Assembly: GCF_005048155.1 (NCBI RefSeq)
Contig: NZ_SUMB01000003.1
Coordinates: forward strand, 682,001 to 746,000
Origin: Streptomyces piniterrae
GTDB lineage: Bacteria > Actinomycetota > Actinomycetes > Streptomycetales > Streptomycetaceae
Direction: 5' to 3'
Length of the DNA: 64,000 nt
Shown: positions 50,692-59,335 of the stretch, piece after piece
How positions within the stretch are numbered: position 1 is the first letter of the stretch
How the letters are laid out: each line of letters starts with the position of its first letter
The notes under the pieces: model-generated
Databases searched by the model: none
What the model was told of the DNA's origin: nothing
Seen by the model: only the letters and a program-made list of their open reading frames with translations
Translations under genes and position numbers: made by a program

Positions 50692-50909
50692 CAGCACTTC
50701 CCCGCGAGCAGCCGGGCCGGGTGGGCGTCCATGTCGAGGTGGCGGTCGTCTTGGCCGGGCGGCACGGTCGCCGCGGTCCGCTCCGGGAAGGCGACCTCGA
50801 CCTCGTACGGACGGTCGCCGCGGCAGCTGGACCGGCCGGCCACCGGACCCGCTGCGTCCGGCCCGGGGAGAGGCCGCATCTCAAGGGTGCGCTGGGCTCT
50901 CGACACCAC
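50691..50909 (-). CDS. Possible small protein translationally coupled to the hypothetical helical protein
   Basis: About 72 residues from a GTG at 50907-50909 (AAAGG nine bases upstream); a TTG three codons earlier is an alternative. The frame ends with TGA sharing a base with the next ATG. The sequence starts VVSRAQRTLEMRPLPGPD, has a central SSCRGDRPYEVEVAFPER, and ends ARLLAGKC. I do not recognise it. The stop/start overlap argues for a real gene. Codon third positions look consistent with coding, but the length is too short for certainty. Confidence 0.42.
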   Translation of the reverse strand: MVSRAQRTLEMRPLPGPDAAGPVAGRSSCRGDRPYEVEVAFPERTAATVPPGQDDRHLDMDAHPARLLAGKC

Positions 50910-50918
50910 GACGATCAA

Positions 50919-51264
50919 CCTTTCCGAGGAGGGGCGGGTCCCGGCGGACCGGGTCCGGGGCGCGCGTCCTAGCAGACGTCGCTGCGCGGGTCGGGGTTGC
51001 CGGAGGAAGCGGACTAGTGACGGACGCCATGGATGGATGGGGCACGCGGGAGGGCGCGGGGCGGGGAGTCCGGACGAACTGTTGGGGCGGCCGGCCGGGC
51101 GAAGGCCCCGAGGTGAGGGGGCTTTCGGCCCGCGCCGGGAGGGATTTCCCCGAGGCGGGCGCGACGGGGAGGGTGGCGCGGATCACATCGGTCGATTGTG
51201 TGGGAGGGCCCTCGCCGGGTACGGAGCACGTTCGAAGTTCGTGTAATGTTCTTCAGGTCAGCGC
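50919..51264. other. 346-base region between the small gene and tRNA-Lys copy 3
   Basis: No supported gene is seen. The region is GC-rich and carries the tRNA promoter at its right end (TAATGT at 51244-51249). The left part should hold the promoter for the minus-strand pair, but no clear boxes were identified. Confidence 0.5.
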
Positions 51265-51338
51265 GCGCCGCTAGCTCAGTTGGTTAGAGCAGCTGACTCT
51301 TAATCAGCGGGTCCGGGGTTCGAGTCCCTGGCGGCGCA
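51265..51338 (+). tRNA. tRNA-Lys (CTT), copy 3
   Basis: This is a 74-base cloverleaf identical to the copies at 32122 and 46771. The preceding bases GTCAGCGCGC are shared with copy 2 (GTCAGCGC), so the conserved block extends slightly upstream of the tRNA. Confidence 0.97.
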
Positions 51339-51344
51339 CGTAGT

Positions 51345-51377
51345 ACTGAAGCCCCTCGCCATGCGAGGGGCTTCAGT
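51345..51377 (+). terminator. Terminator after tRNA-Lys copy 3
   Basis: ACTGAAGCCCCTCGC pairs with GCGAGGGGCTTCAGT around a 3-base loop, six bases after the tRNA and just beyond the convergent membrane protein gene's stop. Confidence 0.88.
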
Positions 51378-51388
51378 CGTTGGCGGAC

Positions 51389-52753
51389 TCAGTCGCCCCG
51401 GCCGGCGGGTTCCGCGGGCACCAGGGCCCAGAGGGCGAGCGGCGCGAGGGCGCCGGCCACGGCCGTCCAGACGCGCCAGCCGCCCTCGGCCGGCAGCAGC
51501 AGCGCGCCCGCCGTGGCCCCCCAGATGAGCACCCCGAGCAGGATGCTGACCGGCACCGTGCGCGGCCAGTGGCCGCCGAGCTCCAGCAGCCGGACCCGGC
51601 GGGCGGCGTCGATCGGGACCGGACCGCGCGGCCGGGCGGCGATCCGGGCGGCCTCGGCGGCGGGCACGCGGCCGGGCAGCTGCCAGCCGTCGTCCGCGAC
51701 GAAGTCCGCGGCGGCCTTTCTCTTGGGCACGGTAGTGTGCCAGACGAGCCAGCCCACGCGGCCGACGAGCAGCGGCGCGGCATGTTTGTGGGAGGCCGCG
51801 AGGTTGAGCGGGACGTCGCCGGCCTCGGTGCGCAGCGTCAGGCACGCGTAGCGCCCGGTGCTCCGACCGCCGTTGTCCCCCGTGCCCGGCGGCGGTTCGA
51901 CGTGTTCGGCCAGGCCGGTCACCGTCGCACGCAGCGTGATCCAGTCCTTGCCGACGGTTCGGGCGCGGCGCGGCAGGGGCATGGCGGTCAGCCCCAGGAA
52001 CGGCGCCACCCCGGCGAAGAGCGCCCACGCCGCGACGGCGATGACAAAACCGCTGCTCGGCAGGGTGCGCCCGGCGAGCGTCATCCGGACATCCGCCGGT
52101 CGCAATGCGCCGACCGCGCCCAGCTCGGGCCGTGAGGGCGCGTAGGCGACCGAGAAGGTGTCGCCGACCTGCCCGACGCCCGTCGGGGTCTCCGCCCGGA
52201 AGGTCACGCGCGCCCGCTCGCCGCCACCACCGCCGGACGAGGGCGGCCGGACCGTGTAGTCGGCCTCGGCGGAGGCCCGGGGGCTGCTGCCCGCGCGCTC
52301 CACATTGCCGACGGCGACCACCGGCAGTTCCCTGATCACATATCCGGCGTCGGCGATACGGGCGGCCGTGCGGCCGCGGTCCGGGTCGCCCGCGGCCAGG
52401 CTGACGCCGAGCACCAGGGCGGTGGGGACCGCCACCGCGGCGGCGGTGATCCGGACCCACGTCCAGGCCGAGCCGTGCAGCTTCGCGGGGAGGGCCGCGC
52501 CCGGTACGGCGGCGGGGTCGTGTGCCGCGTCCAGCGCCAGCTCGTACGCGCGCCCGCCGGAGACGAGGCCGGCCTTGAGCACATATCCGGTGAGCGTCAG
52601 CACGCACAGGATCAGCGCCGCGAGCGCGCCCCACACCAGGCCGGTACGGACCGGGCCGGCGTCCAGGAACAGCCAGCCGGCGGTGAGGACGAGGAGGGCG
52701 GGCAGTCCCACCACGGTGACGCAGCGGCCGAGCCACACCGCCGGGGCGGTCAT
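51389..52753 (-). CDS. Hypothetical membrane protein, DUF3592-like layout
   Basis: The protein has 454 residues. Membrane helices lie near 14-32 and 38-60 (GLVWGALAALILCVLTLTGY), 100-120 (ITAAAVAVPTALVLGVSLAA), 235-260 (GFVIAVAAWALFAGVAPFLG) and two near the C-terminus (TVPVSILLGVLIWGATAGAL and VWTAVAGALAPLALWALV). Two soluble beta-rich regions alternate with them: YVIRELPVVAVGNVERAG with DTFSVAYAPSRPELG, and WITLRATVTGLAEHVEPP with VGWLVWHT. The GDTFSVAYAP motif resembles DUF3592 proteins. Function unknown. The ATG at 52751-52753 follows GGAG. Confidence 0.7.
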   Translation of the reverse strand: MTAPAVWLGRCVTVVGLPALLVLTAGWLFLDAGPVRTGLVWGALAALILCVLTLTGYVLKAGLVSGGRAYELALDAAHDPAAVPGAALPAKLHGSAWTWVRITAAAVAVPTALVLGVSLAAGDPDRGRTAARIADAGYVIRELPVVAVGNVERAGSSPRASAEADYTVRPPSSGGGGGERARVTFRAETPTGVGQVGDTFSVAYAPSRPELGAVGALRPADVRMTLAGRTLPSSGFVIAVAAWALFAGVAPFLGLTAMPLPRRARTVGKDWITLRATVTGLAEHVEPPPGTGDNGGRSTGRYACLTLRTEAGDVPLNLAASHKHAAPLLVGRVGWLVWHTTVPKRKAAADFVADDGWQLPGRVPAAEAARIAARPRGPVPIDAARRVRLLELGGHWPRTVPVSILLGVLIWGATAGALLLPAEGGWRVWTAVAGALAPLALWALVPAEPAGRGD

Positions 52754-53120
52754 CGGAGGGCTCCGGACACGCTCCGCACGACCGCCGGCAGCGACGCCGG
52801 CGCACCCCGGCAATTCCGCCGCGCCCCCGCGCCGCCCCTCTCGACGCCCCTGTCCCGGAACAAATCGAGGCGGCTTCCGAGAGACATGGGGATGCGTCTG
52901 TCGATGCATGTGCCGCCGTACGTATCGCCCGCCACAACGCCCCTGATTCCGTCGACTCGCCTTTCGGCGATGCCAGTTGACGGCGGACTTTACCAATGCC
53001 CCACAATCGCTTTACCAGTGAGGGCTCGTGCACGGTCCGTGCGGGTCGGCGCCTTTCCCGTCGGGTTTTTGTACGCCGCGACGAAATACCGGCATATCGC
53101 TGGTCAAATAAGAGCCGCCG
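52754..53120. promoter_or_regulatory. 367-base divergent intergenic region with direct repeats
   Basis: No supported gene is present. A near-identical 11-base direct repeat, CTTTACCARTG, occurs at 52988-52998 and 53010-53020, 22 bases apart, about 100 bases upstream of the GntR start. Its complement contains TTGGTAAAG/CTGGTAAAG, similar to the TGGT half of FadR-type operators. The rest shows nothing recognisable. Confidence 0.4.
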
Positions 53121-53816
53121 GTGCAGAGTCACCGCATGGCGCGCGACATAGGGGACCGCATCAAGCGACTGATCATCGACCGGCGGCTGCCGTCGGGTGC
53201 CGCGCTGCCGACCGAGCCGGAGCTGATGGAACTGCTCGGGGTGAGCCGGAATTCCGTACGGGAGGCGCTCAAGGGCCTGCAGGCGATGGGCATCGTGGAG
53301 ATCCGGCACGGGTTCGGGACGTATGTGGGGCCGATGTCGATGGCGCCGATGAGCGAGGGCCTGGCGTTCCGGACGGTGGCCGGGCATCTGCGGGGCGAGG
53401 ACAGCCTGCGGCAGTTGCTGGAGTTGCGCGAGGCGGTGGAGACGGGGCTGGTCGCGCGGCTGGCCGGGCGGGTGCCGGCGGAGGATCTCGCCGAGCTGGA
53501 CGGGCTGGTGGCGCGGATGGAGCGGGAGGCCGGGGCGGGCGCGGTGGCGGCGGAGACCGACCGGGAGTTTCACGCCGTGCTCTACCGGGGGCTGGCCAAT
53601 CCGTTGTTGAGCGAGGTGCTGGATGCGTTCTGGGAGGCGTTTCACCGGGTGCGTACGGACCTGGCGGATGCGACGGCGGATCCGCGGGCGACCTGGCGTC
53701 AACACCAGGAGATCGTGGCGGCGGTACGCGCGGGTGACGCGGTGCGTGCGGAACAGGCGGTGCGGAAGCACTTCGACAACATCCGTCAGAGGTTGCGTAG
53801 TTCCGGAACGAAGTGA
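53121..53816 (+). CDS. GntR-family transcriptional regulator, FadR subfamily
   Basis: The protein has 231 residues. The winged helix is visible in RIKRLIIDRRLPSGAALPTE, PELMELLGVSRNSVREALKG and EIRHGFGTYVG. The all-helical FCD effector domain follows: LRQLLELREAVETGLVARLA, ETDREFHAVLYRGLANPLLS and WRQHQEIVAAVRAGDAVRAE, with acidic and histidine residues that usually bind a metal and a carboxylate ligand. The start is a GTG at 53121; an ATG five codons later (53136) is an alternative. Its target is unknown; it could act on the divergent membrane protein gene. Confidence 0.88.
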   Translation: MQSHRMARDIGDRIKRLIIDRRLPSGAALPTEPELMELLGVSRNSVREALKGLQAMGIVEIRHGFGTYVGPMSMAPMSEGLAFRTVAGHLRGEDSLRQLLELREAVETGLVARLAGRVPAEDLAELDGLVARMEREAGAGAVAAETDREFHAVLYRGLANPLLSEVLDAFWEAFHRVRTDLADATADPRATWRQHQEIVAAVRAGDAVRAEQAVRKHFDNIRQRLRSSGTK

Positions 53817-54238
53817 TGCCCCCTCCGACACAAAGCGTCCTGCATTGCACGCTCTTGTCCGTAAACATCTTGTTTCGGTCTTGCGATCAAGAAGGGGGTT
53901 CGGGACCCTGACCTGGGACCTCGGCAAACCGGACGAGGAGTCGAATTTGAGCCGGGCGCCGGATGTCGCGCCGGATATCGACGGGAAAGCCGAACGGGCC
54001 GTGATTGCCGAGGAGTTGGGGATGCCGGAATTGCGGGACGCGCCGTAGCCGCGCCATGAGCGTGGAGCCCGTGGTTCCGGATGGACGTCGGCTCGTTCAT
54101 CATGAAACCGGAAGATGGCCGTCAGCGTCTAAAGGCGTGGGCGGCCGACATCAGTGAGCCCGAGTCGGTCGAGGGGGACCGAGTACCCGGGCCATCAGCG
54201 AGGGCACGCAGCCAGTGTGCGTGCGGGGGGATGGACTC
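53817..54238. other. 422-base region upstream of cslA
   Basis: There is no firmly supported gene. The GC content drops near 53820-53890. A 33-residue frame starts at a TTG (53947-53949) six bases after AGGAG and ends at 54048 (SRAPDVAPDIDGKAERAV, ending PELRDAP); it could be a leader peptide but may be chance. The remainder should hold the cslA promoter, which I could not place. Confidence 0.4.
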
Positions 54239-56179
54239 ATGACGTCGCCGCCTGACGGCGCCCGCCAGCAGCATTCGTACGACGCGTCCGCGACCATGAC
54301 GACACGCCTGCGCGTGCCACGTCAGCACTGGCAGCGGCGCGTCCAGCGAAAGCCGCTGCCGCGCTACGACTACGAGCACTACAGCCGGCTCGCCGGGCCG
54401 CTCACCCAGCCAGACACCAGCGACCCAGACAAGCCCTACAAGGTCCGCTACCGCTCCCTGCTGGCCGACGAGCCGCACCGCATCCGGGCCGCCCTGCTGC
54501 TCGGCGCCGCGCCGCTGGTCTCGCTGGGCCTGCTCGCCTGGCTGATGCAGCCCGCCCACTGGACTCAACGCGACTACCCCGCGTACGAGTTCCTGCCGGT
54601 GCTGGATGTCGTCATGCTCATCTCGATCGGCCTGATCGAGTTCTTCCGGTGCATGAACGTTCTGTCCAACGCGCATGCCACCCTGGTCGCCCGCGACCCC
54701 GTACCGGTCGTCCCGGAGCACGGCACCCGCGTCGCCTTCCTCACCTCCTTCGTGCCCGGCAAAGAACCGCTCGACATGGTGACGAAGACGCTGGAGGCGG
54801 CGGTCAAGGTGCGCCACCGCGGCCTGCTGCACGTCTGGCTGCTGGACGAGGGCGACGACCCCGAGGTCAAGGAGGTCTGCCGGCGGCTCGGCGTGCACCA
54901 CTTCACCCGCAAGGGCGTGCCGGAGTGGAATCAGGCCAAGGGCCCGCACCGCGCCAAGACCAAGCACGGCAATTACAACGCATGGCTCGCGGCGCACGGC
55001 GATTCCTACGACTACTTCGCCTCCGTCGACACCGACCATGTGCCGCTGCCGAATTACCTGGAGCGGATGCTGGGGTTCTTCCGCGACCCGAATGTCGGAT
55101 TCGTGATCGGCCCGCAGGTCTACGGGAATTACGACACCTTCGTCACCAAGGCCGCCGAATCCCAGCAGTTCCTCTTCCACGCGCTGATCCAGCGGGCCGG
55201 GAACCGCTATGGCGCGCCGATGTTCGTCGGCACGTCCAATGCCGTACGCATCAGCGCACTGAAGCAGATCGGCGGGCTCTACGACTCGATCACCGAGGAC
55301 ATGGCGACCGGTTTCGAAATGCACCGGCACCGCAATCCGGCGACCGGGAAAAAATGGAAGTCGGTCTACACGCCGGACGTGCTCGCCGTCGGCGAGGGCC
55401 CGACGGCCTGGACGGACTTCTTCACCCAGCAGCTGCGCTGGTCGCGCGGGACGTACGAGACGATCCTCAAGCAGTTCTGGAAGGCACCGTTCACGCTGCC
55501 GCCCGGCCGGCTCTTCAACTACACCATGATGGTGATCTTCTACCCGATGTCGGCGCTGAACTGGATTCTGGCGGCGCTCAGTTGTGCGCTGTTCCTGGGT
55601 CTGGGCGCCTCGGGTGTGCAGATCGATCCGTCGGTGTGGATGATGCTGTACGGCAATGCCTCGGCGCTGCAGATCGGGCTGTACATCTGGAACCGGCGAC
55701 ACAATGTCTCGCCGCATGAGCCGGAGGGCTCCGGCGGGGTCGCCGGCATGGTGATGTCCGCGCTTTCCGCGCCGATCTACGCCCGCTCGCTGTTCGACGC
55801 CGCACTGCGCCGCAAGAGCAAGTTCGTGGTGACGCCGAAGGGCGATTCCTCCAGCCCGGACACGCTCTTCGGAACGTTCCGGGTGCATCTCTTCTTCCTG
55901 CTGATCTTCGGCGGCTCGCTGGCGTCGTCGTTCGTCCTCGGCCACAGCCACCCGGCGATGATCACCTGGGCCTCGCTGGCAATGCTGATCACCGCCGCGC
56001 CGATCGTGGCCTGGCGGCTGTCCGTACGCCGGGAGAAGCGGAAGCCGGCGACCACGGCCGCCACCACGCCCGCGGCCGCCACGACCACGGCCGCCACCAC
56101 GGCCACCGCCACCATGGCCACTGACCCGGCCACCACCGAACAGACCGCACAGATCGCCCTTGGGGGACGTCAGACATGA
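54239..56179 (+). CDS. cslA: Cellulose synthase-like glycosyltransferase family 2, CslA
   Basis: The protein has 646 residues. TM helices near 80-105 and 118-142 precede the GT2 domain, which has the catalytic aspartates in LLDEGDDPEVKE and FASVDTDHVPLPNYLERM, the base in DSITEDMATGFEMHRHR, and the processive QQLRWSRGTYETILKQ motif. At least four more helices follow, and the C-terminus is Thr/Ala-rich. CslA makes a beta-glucan/cellulose-like polymer at hyphal tips, required for morphogenesis and attachment. The ATG at 54239 follows GGGGGGA. The stop overlaps the glxA start by four bases, as in other streptomycetes. Confidence 0.95.
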   Translation: MTSPPDGARQQHSYDASATMTTRLRVPRQHWQRRVQRKPLPRYDYEHYSRLAGPLTQPDTSDPDKPYKVRYRSLLADEPHRIRAALLLGAAPLVSLGLLAWLMQPAHWTQRDYPAYEFLPVLDVVMLISIGLIEFFRCMNVLSNAHATLVARDPVPVVPEHGTRVAFLTSFVPGKEPLDMVTKTLEAAVKVRHRGLLHVWLLDEGDDPEVKEVCRRLGVHHFTRKGVPEWNQAKGPHRAKTKHGNYNAWLAAHGDSYDYFASVDTDHVPLPNYLERMLGFFRDPNVGFVIGPQVYGNYDTFVTKAAESQQFLFHALIQRAGNRYGAPMFVGTSNAVRISALKQIGGLYDSITEDMATGFEMHRHRNPATGKKWKSVYTPDVLAVGEGPTAWTDFFTQQLRWSRGTYETILKQFWKAPFTLPPGRLFNYTMMVIFYPMSALNWILAALSCALFLGLGASGVQIDPSVWMMLYGNASALQIGLYIWNRRHNVSPHEPEGSGGVAGMVMSALSAPIYARSLFDAALRRKSKFVVTPKGDSSSPDTLFGTFRVHLFFLLIFGGSLASSFVLGHSHPAMITWASLAMLITAAPIVAWRLSVRREKRKPATTAATTPAAATTTAATTATATMATDPATTEQTAQIALGGRQT

Positions 56180-58128
56180 AGTACCGTCCGAGCCGTCGCA
56201 CGCGCAGAGTGGCGATAGCGACGGCGGTGGTGCTCGCACTGGCCGGGATGAACGGCCCCGCGCTCTACGACTTCGCCTCGGAGCAGTACCACCAGTACGA
56301 GATCAACAAGCCCGAGTACAAGGCGGCGAACGGCCACTGGGACGTCGTCGACGTCCCGGACAAGTACCGCATCAACACCATCCACGCCGCCCTGCTGCAC
56401 ACCGGCAAGGTGCTGCTGGTCGCCGGTTCGGGCAACAACGCCGCCAACTTCAAGGCCAAGTCGTTCCGTACGGTCCTGTGGGACCCGGCGAAGAACACCT
56501 TCAAGAACATCGACACCCCCAAGGACCTCTTCTGCTCCGGGCACACCCAGCTCCCGGACGGCAAGCTCCTGGTGGCCGGCGGCACCCAGCGGTACGAGAA
56601 GCTGGACGGCGATGTGAAGAAGGCCGGCGGCCTCATGATCATCTACAACGAGAATCCGGACGGGCCCCGGACGTTCCCGGCCGGCACGCTCTTCACCGGC
56701 AAGGGCAACGGCAGGACGTTCACCTCCAAGGACCCGGTCGTGGTGCCGCGCGCCAAGAAGACCAAGGACCCGGTGACCGGCAAGGTCACCGTGACGCACA
56801 GCGAGGCCCGGGTCTATGTCGAGGCGCTCAAGGAAGGCCGCCAGTACTCCACGGGCTCCCAGGACAACTACCGCATCCAGGGCCTGTCCGGCGCGGACGC
56901 CCGTAACTTCTACGGCATCGCGCAGAAGCTGTCCTTCGACAAGAAGGACTTCCAGGGGATCAAGGACGCGTTCGAGTTCGACCCGGTCGCCGAGCGTTAC
57001 CTCCGCGTCGACCCGATGAACGAGGCCCGCTGGTATCCGACCCTGACCACCCTCCAGGACGGCAAGGTGCTCTCCGTCTCCGGGCTGGACGAGATCGGGC
57101 AGGTCGTCCCCGGCAAGCAGGAGGTCTACGACCCGAAGACGAAGAAGTGGACCTACCTGCCCAAGCAGCGCTTCTTCCCGACCTACCCGGCGCTGTTCCT
57201 CACCGACCAGGGCCGGATCTTCTACACCGGCTCCAACGCCGGCTACGGCCCGGACAACATCGGCCGCACGCCCGGCATCTGGGACCTGAAGTCCAACGCG
57301 TTCCAGACCGTGCCCGGGATGAGCGACCCGAAGATCCTCGAAACCTCGATGTCGGTGCTGCTGCCGCCCGCCCAGGAACAGCGTTACATGGTGCTCGGCG
57401 GCGGCGGGGTCGGCGAGGACCCGAAGTCCACGGACAAGACCCGGATCGTGGATCTGCACGCCCCCAACCCGCGCTTCAAGGACGGGCCGCCGCTGTACGC
57501 GAAGGCCCGCTACCCGAGCAGCGTGATCATGCCGGACGACACCGTGCTGACCACCAACGGCTCGGGCGACTACCGGGGGCGCAGCGACTCCAACATCCTC
57601 AAGGCGGAGCTGTACGACCCGAAGGCCAACACCTCGCGGGCGGTGGCCGACCCGCTCGTCGGCCGCAACTACCACTCGGGGGCGCTGCTGCTCCCGGACG
57701 GCCGGGTGATGACCTTCGGCTCCGACTCGCTCTACGCCGACAAGGACAACACCAAGCCCGGTGTCTTCCAGCAGCAGATCGACATCTACACCCCGCCGTA
57801 TCTCTTCCGGGACTCGCGGCCCGAGCTGACGGACAGCGGCCCGAAGACGGTCGCCCTGGGCGGCAAGGCGACCTACCGCTCCCCGCAGGCCTCGTCGATC
57901 AAGAAGATGCGGCTGCTGCGACCGGGCTCGTTCACCCATGTCACCAACATCGAACAGCGGTCCATCGCGCTGGACTTCACGACGACCGAGGACGGGGTGA
58001 CGGTCACGCTGCCGGACGACCCGTCGCTGGTGCCGCCCGGCTGGTACATGGTGAACGCGGTGGACGGCAAGGGAACGCCGTCGAAGGCGGTGTGGGTGAA
58101 GGTGCCGGCCGCGAAGGACGCGGGCTGA
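56176..58128 (+). CDS. glxA: Galactose oxidase-like copper radical oxidase, GlxA
   Basis: The protein has 650 residues. An N-terminal signal anchor lies at about residues 12-30 (VAIATAVVLALAGMNGPAL). The seven-bladed kelch propeller contains KDLFCSGHTQLPDGKLLVAG, whose cysteine forms the Cys-Tyr cofactor, and EARWYPTLTTLQDGKVLSVS. Copper ligands are expected in NYHSGALLLPDGRVMTFGSD, with a final histidine in FTHVTNIEQRS. GlxA oxidises the polymer made by CslA and is needed for its deposition at the tip. It overlaps cslA and is therefore co-translated. Confidence 0.95.
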   Translation: MKYRPSRRTRRVAIATAVVLALAGMNGPALYDFASEQYHQYEINKPEYKAANGHWDVVDVPDKYRINTIHAALLHTGKVLLVAGSGNNAANFKAKSFRTVLWDPAKNTFKNIDTPKDLFCSGHTQLPDGKLLVAGGTQRYEKLDGDVKKAGGLMIIYNENPDGPRTFPAGTLFTGKGNGRTFTSKDPVVVPRAKKTKDPVTGKVTVTHSEARVYVEALKEGRQYSTGSQDNYRIQGLSGADARNFYGIAQKLSFDKKDFQGIKDAFEFDPVAERYLRVDPMNEARWYPTLTTLQDGKVLSVSGLDEIGQVVPGKQEVYDPKTKKWTYLPKQRFFPTYPALFLTDQGRIFYTGSNAGYGPDNIGRTPGIWDLKSNAFQTVPGMSDPKILETSMSVLLPPAQEQRYMVLGGGGVGEDPKSTDKTRIVDLHAPNPRFKDGPPLYAKARYPSSVIMPDDTVLTTNGSGDYRGRSDSNILKAELYDPKANTSRAVADPLVGRNYHSGALLLPDGRVMTFGSDSLYADKDNTKPGVFQQQIDIYTPPYLFRDSRPELTDSGPKTVALGGKATYRSPQASSIKKMRLLRPGSFTHVTNIEQRSIALDFTTTEDGVTVTLPDDPSLVPPGWYMVNAVDGKGTPSKAVWVKVPAAKDAG

Positions 58129-58144
58129 CGGACGGTACGCAGGA

Positions 58145-58189
58145 ATGAGTGAGGGGGCGCCCCGTGGCCCGGGGCGCCCCCTCGCTCAT
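58145..58189. terminator. Bidirectional terminator between glxA and the GH6 gene
   Basis: A long stem (ATGAGTGAGGGGGCGCCCCG with its near-complement ending CTCGCTCAT, one mismatch) lies between convergent genes. Confidence 0.85.
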
Positions 58190-58224
58190 CACCGGAAGGC
58201 TGGTGGCCTGCTTGCCCGCCGGCG

Positions 58225-59262
58225 CTACTTCTTGGCGTTGCGGGCCAGCTCCAGCGCGTAATCCGGCCACCAGGCACCGGCCTTGGGCCCGCCCTTGCAG
58301 CTGCCGTCCGACTCTCCCGGCCGCTTTATCCACAGATAGGCGTCCACCTGGGGATCGCCGGTCTTGACGGTGGGCGGTGTGCCCAGCGCCCGGCCGCGCG
58401 GGTTGCACCAGTTCTCCGGGTCGTCGCCGCCGGGGGCCGGGCCGTTGCCGTTGCGGCTGGTGTCGATGACGAAGTGCTTGCCGCCGACCATCGCGGACAG
58501 CCGCTTGCCGTACTCCGTGTTCTCCCGGGTGGTCTGGTAGTTGGAGATGTTCAGCGCGAAGCCGTCGGCCCGGTCGATACCGGCCCGCTTGAGTGGTTCC
58601 ACCATCCGGCCCGGATCCTTGATCCAGTGCGGATTGCCGGCGTCCAGATAGACCTTGGTGTGCGCCAGCCCCTTGAGCTTGCCGACCGCCTCCGTCAGCA
58701 GCGCGTACCGCTCCTCGTGGAACTGCTGCGGGGTGCACTTGTCCTCGATGTGCGGCAGCGCGTCGGGCTCCAGGACGACGGTGGTCTCGCGGTCGCCGAT
58801 GCCCTTGAGCACACCGTCCAGCCAGGCACGGTAGGCGTTGCCGTCGGAGGCGCCGCCCTGGGAGTACTTGCCGCAGTCGCGGTGCGGGATGTTGTAGAGG
58901 ACGAGCAGGGCCGCGCGGTCGGCCTTGGCGGCCGCCTCGGTGAAGCCGCGCGCCTCCCCCTCGGGGTCGTCGACCCCGATCCACTCGGCGACCGGCTGCT
59001 CCGCGATCTTGTGGACGAGCCGGGCGTCGGCGGCCTTGCCCCCCTTGCCGTAGGTGCTGACCTGGCGGGCGGCGTTGCCGTCCGGATTGACCCAGAAGGG
59101 CGCGACGGACTTGGGACGCTGGGACGGTTTCGACGGGACGCCGGCCTCGTCCTCGCCGCCGTCCGACGAGCAGCCGGCGAGCAGCAGTACGCCCAGCGCG
59201 GATATCGCGCCGAGCCTGGTCGATAGGTTCGGTCGGACGGCCCCCCGAAGACTGCCGTACAT
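58225..59262 (-). CDS. cslZ: Glycoside hydrolase family 6 (endoglucanase-like) lipoprotein, CslZ type
   Basis: The protein has 345 residues. A lipoprotein signal ends in LLLAGC (about residue 29). The GH6 barrel shows FWVNPDGNAARQV at the start, LVLYNIPHRDCGKYS, TTVVLEPDALPHI with a likely catalytic aspartate, KVYLDAGNPHWIKDP with the second aspartate, and FVIDTSRNGNGPAP. The family cleaves beta-1,4-glucan; next to cslA-glxA it probably trims or remodels the CslA polymer, as proposed for cslZ. The ATG at 59260-59262 has a GGGGGGAG site. The gene is convergent with glxA. Confidence 0.88.
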   Translation of the reverse strand: MYGSLRGAVRPNLSTRLGAISALGVLLLAGCSSDGGEDEAGVPSKPSQRPKSVAPFWVNPDGNAARQVSTYGKGGKAADARLVHKIAEQPVAEWIGVDDPEGEARGFTEAAAKADRAALLVLYNIPHRDCGKYSQGGASDGNAYRAWLDGVLKGIGDRETTVVLEPDALPHIEDKCTPQQFHEERYALLTEAVGKLKGLAHTKVYLDAGNPHWIKDPGRMVEPLKRAGIDRADGFALNISNYQTTRENTEYGKRLSAMVGGKHFVIDTSRNGNGPAPGGDDPENWCNPRGRALGTPPTVKTGDPQVDAYLWIKRPGESDGSCKGGPKAGAWWPDYALELARNAKK

Positions 59263-59335
59263 CCACTCCCCCCTCGGAGCACGGAACACGGCCGGCAGGC
59301 GCCACCGGCCGCCATCCATCCTGGCATACGGCCGT

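Noticed and set aside
51300..53927. 875-residue minus-strand frame spanning tRNA-Lys, the membrane protein and the GntR gene
   Set aside because: It runs through a tRNA gene and is antisense to the GntR regulator; the real minus-strand gene is in another frame from 52753 to 51389.
54122..56239. 705-residue minus-strand frame opposite cslA
   Set aside because: cslA has all catalytic GT2 motifs on the plus strand; the antisense frame is a composition artefact.
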